Position numbers and translations under genes: made by a program
The notes under the pieces: model-generated
The model's database searches: none
The model's input: the letters and a program-made list of their open reading frames with translations, nothing else
Told to the model about the DNA's origin: nothing
Origin: Dokdonella sp.
GTDB taxonomy: Bacteria; Pseudomonadota; Gammaproteobacteria; Xanthomonadales; Rhodanobacteraceae
Direction: 5' to 3'
DNA length: 64,000 nt
Assembly: GCF_017744955.1 (NCBI RefSeq)
Contig: NZ_JAGIAG010000001.1
Location: forward strand, 62,001 to 126,000
Shown: piece after piece, positions 59,763 through 64,000 of the stretch
Layout: the number at the start of each line of letters is the position of its first letter
Numbering within the stretch: position 1 is the first letter of the stretch

Positions 59763-60338
59763 TCAGCGCCCGATGGTGTCGGTGCCGCCGACGCGCCCGT
59801 TGACCAAGGTCACCACGCGCAGGAAGCGCGCGTCGCCGAAGTCGTAGACCCATTCCTCGCGGCGCTGGTCGCGCCAGCGTTCGACGCCCGGTGCCGGACG
59901 CCGGACGATGGTGTCGTTCTGCACCCGGCGCGAGGCCGGCTCGCCGCAGCGCGCGTACAGCTCGCCGGCGCTGAAGCCGGCGTAGTCGCGCATCGGATTG
60001 CAGTCCGTGCCGATCTCCTCGACGCCGTAGCCGAGCGTTTCCTCGCGCACCAGCGCGCCGTCGCTGAACAGGAACTTGCGCATGAACTGGCGCGGACCGA
60101 AGTTGTAGTACCAGACGTCGTACTGCACGGTGCGCTGGACCTCCTGCGGACCGTAGGCGCCGATGACCTCGACGCTGGTGTACTGGTCCGTCCAGAACGG
60201 CTCGCCGCAGCGCTCGCGCACCTGGAAGTCCTGCGTGCCGACGTCGACGATGCGACTGCCGCAGCGCATCGCGAACGCGCTCGGCGCGGCGAACAGCAGG
60301 AACAGGACCAGCAGGGCTCGGGTGTTCATGGAGGACAT
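59763..60338 (-). CDS. Exported DUF2845-family protein
   Basis: 191 residues; an ATG at 60329 is an alternative start. Signal peptide (ALLVLFLLFAAPSAFA). Then comes the DUF2845 repeat twice: 'MRCGSRIVDVGTQDFQVRERCGEPFWTD' and 'ARCGEPASRRVQNDT', with 'WYYNFGPRQFMRKFLFSDGALV' and 'EWVYDFGDARFLRVVTLVNGRV'. The repeated 'RCGEP' segment with paired Cys is diagnostic. Periplasmic; function unknown. Convergent with the DUF2314 gene. Confidence 0.85.
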   Translation of the reverse strand: MSSMNTRALLVLFLLFAAPSAFAMRCGSRIVDVGTQDFQVRERCGEPFWTDQYTSVEVIGAYGPQEVQRTVQYDVWYYNFGPRQFMRKFLFSDGALVREETLGYGVEEIGTDCNPMRDYAGFSAGELYARCGEPASRRVQNDTIVRRPAPGVERWRDQRREEWVYDFGDARFLRVVTLVNGRVGGTDTIGR

Positions 60339-60399
60339 TCCGGGAGGGAGCGCGTTGCGATGGACATCGGGACGGGGAACGAGTTCTGCCGGCCTTCTT

Positions 60400-61449
60400 C
60401 TACCAGCCGTTCAGGCCGGCGCGGCTGCCGAGGATCTTGGCGATCACGTCCGGGGCGTAGTCGAACGAATCGTAGTACAGGCGCTCCTCCGGCAGCCCGG
60501 CCTGCACGAAGGCGCGGCGACCGGCGTCGATCATCGTCGGCGGACCGCTCATGTAGAGATCGAAGCCGGCGAGATCGGGCTGGTCTTCCAGCACCGCCTC
60601 GTGCACGAAGCCCGAACGACCGCCGTCCGCCGCCGCGTCGGACAGCACAGGGACGTAGCGGAAGCCGGCAACGTCGCGCGCCCAGCGCTCGGGCAGCGCG
60701 CGCAGGTACAGGTCGTCGGCCGTGCGCGCGCCCCAGTACAGGCTGATCGGCCGGCGCGTGCCGAGGTGCAGGAAATGCTCGATCAGCGCCTTGACCGGCG
60801 CGAAGCCGGTACCGCCGGCGACGAACAGCAGCGGCCGCTCGCTGTCCTCGCGCGGCACGAAGGTGCCGAGCGGGCCCTCGATCTTGAGCAGTGCGCCGGG
60901 CTTCATCTCGTCGAACACGTACGAGGTGAAGCCGCCGCCGGCGACGTGGCGTACGTGCAGCTCGATCTGGTCGCCTTCGTGCGGCGCGTTGGCGATCGAG
61001 AACGCGCGCCGCTTGCCGTCGGCCAGCAGCACGTCGAGGTATTGGCCCGGCAGGCGGCGCAGGCGCTCGCCGCGCGCGGTCTGCAAGGTCAGCTTGACGA
61101 TGTCTGCGCCGAGCACGGCCTTGTCGAGCAGTTTCAAGGTCAGGCGGCGCAGCGGGACGTCGGCGACCGAGGCGACCTCGCGCGCGGCGACGACCAGATC
61201 GGTCACCGGCACCGCCTGGCAGAGCAGCACCTGGTGGCGCAAGCGCTCGGTCGCGTTCAACGCGCTCGGCGGATTGCGCGGATAGATGCACTCGCCCGCG
61301 ATCAAGGTCGCCTTGCAGCTGCCGCACACGCCGGCGAGGCAGGAATAGGGCAGCGCCAGATGCGCGCGGCGCGCGGCTTCGAGCACGGTTTCGCCGGCGG
61401 CGACCGGGAAACGCTTGCCGCTGGCCTTCAAGGTGACGGTGAACGACAT
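60400..61449 (-). CDS. 2Fe-2S ferredoxin-reductase of the CDP-6-deoxy-glucoseen/phenol-hydroxylase reductase type
   Basis: 349 residues. An N-terminal plant-type [2Fe-2S] domain has Cys37, Cys42, Cys45 ('SCLAGVCGSCKA') and Cys77 ('QVLLCQA'). The FAD-binding beta-barrel has 'RLPGQYLDVLLADGKRRAFSIANAP', and the NAD(P)H domain has 'LLFVAGGTGFAPVKALIEHF', 'LYWGARTADDLY' and 'DLYMSGPPTMID'. This single-chain layout passes electrons from NAD(P)H to a partner oxygenase or dehydratase. In Lysobacterales an orthologous gene often lies near ubiquinone or desaturase genes; the partner here is unknown. Divergent from the thioesterase gene. Confidence 0.88.
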   Translation of the reverse strand: MSFTVTLKASGKRFPVAAGETVLEAARRAHLALPYSCLAGVCGSCKATLIAGECIYPRNPPSALNATERLRHQVLLCQAVPVTDLVVAAREVASVADVPLRRLTLKLLDKAVLGADIVKLTLQTARGERLRRLPGQYLDVLLADGKRRAFSIANAPHEGDQIELHVRHVAGGGFTSYVFDEMKPGALLKIEGPLGTFVPREDSERPLLFVAGGTGFAPVKALIEHFLHLGTRRPISLYWGARTADDLYLRALPERWARDVAGFRYVPVLSDAAADGGRSGFVHEAVLEDQPDLAGFDLYMSGPPTMIDAGRRAFVQAGLPEERLYYDSFDYAPDVIAKILGSRAGLNGW

Positions 61450-61507
61450 GCCGCGATTGTCGCCGATGCGCGACGCGCACGGGAACCGCGCCGCCGGCGC
61501 GAGCCGC

Positions 61508-61513
61508 TATAGT
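61508..61513 (+). promoter_or_regulatory. Possible -10 element upstream of the thioesterase gene
   Basis: TATAGT, 28 bases before the ATG at 61541 and within the divergent gap; no clear -35. Confidence 0.3.
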
Positions 61514-61540
61514 GCCGAGGCTGCGACACGGAGAAGGAAC

Positions 61541-61972
61541 ATGGCCATCTGGAAACAGGCGATCGACCCGGAGCGGCTCGACGCGATCGGCGCCGGCTGC
61601 ATGGTCGAGCATCTCGGCATCCGCATCGCCGAGGTCGGCGACGACTTCCTGCGCGCCACCATGCCGGTCGACGCGCGCACGCGCCAGCCCTACGGCCTGC
61701 TGCACGGCGGCGCGTCGGTCGCATTGGCGGAAACGCTCGGCAGCCTCGCCGGCCTGCTCGTGCTCGAGCCGGCGCGCAACGAGATCGTCGTCGGGCTGGA
61801 CATCAACGCGAACCATCTGCGCGCGAAGACCGGCGGCACGGTCACCGGCACCGCGCGGCCGCTGCACCTCGGCCGCACGACCCAGGTGTGGGAGATCCGC
61901 ATCGAAGACGAGGCCGGCAAGCTGGTCTGCATCTCGCGGCTGACGCTGGCCGTGGTGCCGAAGCCGGCCTGA
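61541..61972 (+). CDS. Hotdog-fold thioesterase (YdiI/MenI/PaaI-like)
   Basis: 143 residues from an ATG behind GGAGAAGG. 'MVEHLGIRIAEVGDDFLRATMPV', 'RQPYGLLHGGASVALAETLGSLAG' and 'EIVVGLDINANHLRAKTGGTVTG' are the hotdog-thioesterase core, with the active-site Glu in 'ALAETLGS'. It hydrolyses acyl- or aroyl-CoA thioesters; ubiquinone-using bacteria have it without a menaquinone pathway, so MenI activity should not be assumed. 4 bases before srkA, so co-transcribed with it. Confidence 0.88.
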   Translation: MAIWKQAIDPERLDAIGAGCMVEHLGIRIAEVGDDFLRATMPVDARTRQPYGLLHGGASVALAETLGSLAGLLVLEPARNEIVVGLDINANHLRAKTGGTVTGTARPLHLGRTTQVWEIRIEDEAGKLVCISRLTLAVVPKPA

Positions 61973-61976
61973 TCCG

Positions 61977-62930
61977 ATGACCGACATGGACACGCCGTAC
62001 GCCGGCCTGTCGCCGGACACGGTGCTCGACGCGGTCGACGCCGCCGGCTACGTCACCGACGGCCGCCTGCTCGCGCTGGCGAGCTACGAGAACCGCGTCT
62101 ACCAGGTCGGCGTCGAAGACGCCGCGCCGCTGGTGGCGAAGTTCTACCGACCCGGACGCTGGAGCGACGCCGCGATCGACGAGGAGCACGCCTTCGCGCT
62201 CGAACTCGCCGCCGCCGAACTGCCGGTGGTCGCGCCGCTGCAGGTCGGCGGCGCGACCCTGCTGACGCACGCCGACTTCCGCTACGCGCTGTATCCGCGC
62301 CGCGGCGGTCGCGCGCCGGAACTCGAATCGACCGAACACCTGGCCTGGATGGGACGCCTGCTCGCGCGCCTGCACGGCGTCGGCGCGCGTGCGCGGTTCC
62401 AGACGCGCGGCGCGATCGACACCGACACCTTCGTGCACGCGGCCGCGCGTGCGGTGCTGGCTTCCGGTCTGCTGCCGGAGCGGCTCGAGCAGACCTATCG
62501 TTCGCGTACCGACGCGATCGCGGACCTGATCGACGCGCGCTTCGAGGCGATCGAACCGTCGCGCCTGCGCCTGCACGGCGACTGCCACGCCGGCAACGTG
62601 CTGTGGACCGATTCGGGTCCGCACTTCGTCGATCTCGACGACGCGCGCATGGGCCCGGCGGTACAGGACCTGTGGATGCTGGCACCGTCCGCGCGCGCGC
62701 TCGACGCGCTGCTCGAAGGCTACGCCGAGTTCCGCGACTTCGACATGCGCGAGCTGACCCTGATCGAGCCGTTGCGCCTGATGCGCCAGGTGCACTGGGC
62801 CGGCTGGGTCGCCGCGCGCTGGCTCGATCCGGCGTTCCCGCGCGCGTTCGCGCACGTCGGCGAGGCGCGCTGGTGGGAGCAGCACCTGAACGATCTCGCC
62901 GAAGCGCTGCAGGGCCTGCAGGACGAATGA
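61977..62930 (+). CDS. srkA: Stress response kinase A (SrkA/YihE)
   Basis: 317 residues, an APH-like kinase fold: 'LALASYENRVYQVGVEDAAPLVAKFYRPGRW', 'EHAFALELAAAELPVVAPLQV', catalytic loop 'LRLHGDCHAGNVLW' and metal site 'HFVDLDDARMGPAVQDLWML', then 'MRQVHWAGWVAARW'. SrkA protects cells from stress-linked death, probably by phosphorylating proteins on Ser/Thr. Follows the thioesterase with 4 bases between. A strong hairpin terminator follows. Confidence 0.95.
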   Translation: MTDMDTPYAGLSPDTVLDAVDAAGYVTDGRLLALASYENRVYQVGVEDAAPLVAKFYRPGRWSDAAIDEEHAFALELAAAELPVVAPLQVGGATLLTHADFRYALYPRRGGRAPELESTEHLAWMGRLLARLHGVGARARFQTRGAIDTDTFVHAAARAVLASGLLPERLEQTYRSRTDAIADLIDARFEAIEPSRLRLHGDCHAGNVLWTDSGPHFVDLDDARMGPAVQDLWMLAPSARALDALLEGYAEFRDFDMRELTLIEPLRLMRQVHWAGWVAARWLDPAFPRAFAHVGEARWWEQHLNDLAEALQGLQDE

Positions 62931-62933
62931 CGG

Positions 62934-62958
62934 CGCGGCGCGGCCTAGCCGCGCCGCG
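62934..62958 (+). terminator. Hairpin terminator after srkA
   Basis: CGCGGCGCGGC (62934-62944) / GCCGCGCCGCG (62948-62958), perfect 11-base stem, 3-base loop, 3 bases past the srkA stop, followed by TGGTTTG. Confidence 0.6.
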
Positions 62959-63018
62959 TGGTTTGCCCGCCGGCACCGGCCGGGTTAAGGTCGATCGGTC
63001 GCTCGCACCGCGCCTTCC

Positions 63019-64000
63019 ATGCAGTCGATCGAGATCGTCCTGACCATGCTGCTGCTCGTCCTGGCGAGCGGCTACCTGGTACGCATGCTGCCGTTCGCGG
63101 TGCCGCTGCCGCTGGTGCAGATCGGGCTCGGCGCCGGCGTGGCGGCGTTCTTCAACCGCGGCGTCACGCTCGATCCGGATTTCTTCTTCCTGCTGTTCCT
63201 GCCGCCATTGCTGTTCCTCGACGGCTGGCGCATTCCGAAGGAAGGCCTGTTCCAGGACGCGCGCACGATCCTGCAGCTCGCGCTCGGACTGGTCGTGTTC
63301 ACCGTGCTCGGCATCGGCTTCTTCCTGCACTGGCTGATTCCCGCGATGCCGCTGGCGGTGGCGTTCGCGCTGGCCGCGATCGTCTCGCCGACCGATCCGG
63401 TCGCACTGTCCTCGATCGCCGCGCGCGTGCCGATTCCGCGCCGGCTAATGCACATCCTGGAAGGCGAATCCCTGCTCAACGACGCCTCCGGCCTGGTCTG
63501 CTTCCGCTTCGCGGTGGTGGCGGCGATGACCGGCCAGTTCTCGCTGGCGTCGGCCTCGCTGACGTTCCTGTGGCTGGCGCTCGGCGGCGTCGGCGTCGGC
63601 GTGCTGGTCACGCTCGGCATCACCCACGGCCACGTGCTGATCACGCGCCGCTTCGGCCAGGACGCGGGCCTGCCGATCCTGGTCAGTCTGCTGACGCCGT
63701 TCGGCGCCTATCTCGCCGCCGAGCACATCGGCGCCTCGGGCATCCTCGCCTCGGTCGCCGCCGGCATCACGATGAGCTACGTCGAGCTGTCCGGCAGCGC
63801 ACCGGCCGCCACGCGCGTGCAGCGCACGGCGGTGTGGGACTCGGTGCAGTTCACGCTGAACGGCATCGCCTTCGTGCTGCTCGGCGAACAGCTGCCGGGC
63901 ATCCTCGCGCGCGCGATCGCGGCGCTCGAGGAGAGCGGGCAGCACGAGCCGTGGTGGCTGCTGGTCTACGCGTTGGCGATCAACGTCGGCCTGGCGCTGC
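63019..64000 (+). CDS. Na+/H+ antiporter of the CPA1/NhaP type (cut by the window end)
   Basis: The first 327 residues, ten or so membrane helices starting 'IEIVLTMLLLVLASGYLVRMLPF'. CPA1 landmarks: 'FFLLFLPPLLFLDGWRIPK', 'ALAAIVSPTDPVALSSIAARVPIPRRLMHILEGESLLNDASGLVCF', 'FTLNGIAFVLLGEQLPGI'. The buried Asp pair of 'SPTDPV' and 'NDASG' is the ion-binding site. It exports Na+ or K+ for protons in pH and salt homeostasis. The rest, including any C-terminal regulatory domain, is outside the window. Start preceded by no strong ribosome site. Confidence 0.92.
   Translation, partial: MQSIEIVLTMLLLVLASGYLVRMLPFAVPLPLVQIGLGAGVAAFFNRGVTLDPDFFFLLFLPPLLFLDGWRIPKEGLFQDARTILQLALGLVVFTVLGIGFFLHWLIPAMPLAVAFALAAIVSPTDPVALSSIAARVPIPRRLMHILEGESLLNDASGLVCFRFAVVAAMTGQFSLASASLTFLWLALGGVGVGVLVTLGITHGHVLITRRFGQDAGLPILVSLLTPFGAYLAAEHIGASGILASVAAGITMSYVELSGSAPAATRVQRTAVWDSVQFTLNGIAFVLLGEQLPGILARAIAALEESGQHEPWWLLVYALAINVGLAL

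Noticed and set aside
1..64000. tRNA or rRNA genes, prophage or integrated element
   Set aside because: I found no cloverleaf-like sequence with a CCA-type acceptor, no rRNA segments and no integrase, transposase or phage structural gene by reading. A covariance-model scan was not possible here.

Overview
The window is about 64 kb of very GC-rich chromosome with genes on both strands and short intergenic gaps. Gene content and order point to a gammaproteobacterium of the Lysobacterales (Xanthomonadales), probably Rhodanobacteraceae/Dokdonella-like. The supporting features are secB next to gpsA and trmL, a hemD-hemX-hemY run, ubiJ-ubiB, rpmB-rpmG, a TonB-receptor N-terminus of the 'VEVTGSR' kind, and secreted proteins ending in an 'F-x-D-G-F-D' tail. 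This placement is inferred from gene content only. No rRNA, tRNA, CRISPR array, prophage or insertion sequence was seen.

Layout. 1-2279: the end of an unrecognised gene, an OmpA-domain exported protein and a small exported protein. 2301-7409 (minus): mutM, then a Gld-like cassette of ABC ATPase, ABC-2 permease, GldG-type protein, a small exported protein and a DUF4340-like protein. 7624-7840: what looks like the stump of a TonB-dependent receptor. 7840-15148 (minus): a seven-gene trans-4-hydroxy-L-proline catabolic operon (epimerase, three-subunit D-hydroxyproline dehydrogenase, deaminase, 2-oxoglutarate semialdehyde dehydrogenase, M24 dipeptidase). Translational coupling is tight, and a divergent PAS-AraC regulator sits at 15296-16111. 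16147-21952: fatty-acid desaturase, LysR regulator, ABM protein, rpmB-rpmG behind a sigma-70-like promoter, EF-hand and glycine-zipper proteins, and a GT2 glycosyltransferase. 22235-31852: lipoprotein, ubiJ-ubiB, an alpha/beta hydrolase, a DUF4156 lipoprotein, a large inverted repeat, an M16 peptidase, an SDR and a small membrane protein.

31970-43937 is the accessory heart of the window. It holds a membrane-bound CadC-like regulator with a TPR-rich periplasmic part, then three exported proteins in a row (a 1013-residue propeller-like protein, a 14-repeat delta-60 protein and a HAF-repeat protein), two small envelope proteins, and a short exported protein behind a good sigma-54-type promoter. 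44011-48710: trmL, a REP/MITE-like doublet, gpsA, secB, a PNGase A-like secreted protein and a membrane-anchored rhodanese. 48817-53131: a minimal membrane LuxR-type regulator, a DUF4199-VOC pair, a SulP transporter, a lipoprotein and a thioesterase. 53221-55932: a large carboxypeptidase-regulatory-repeat protein of clearly lower GC. 56017-64000: hemD-hemX-hemY, DUF2314 and DUF2845 proteins, a 2Fe-2S flavin reductase, a hotdog thioesterase with srkA, and the start of a CPA1 Na+/H+ antiporter.

Most worth following up: the shared C-terminal tail on three secreted proteins, the sigma-54-controlled small exported protein with a triplicated motif, the bacterial PNGase A homologue, and the hydroxyproline operon with its receptor stump.
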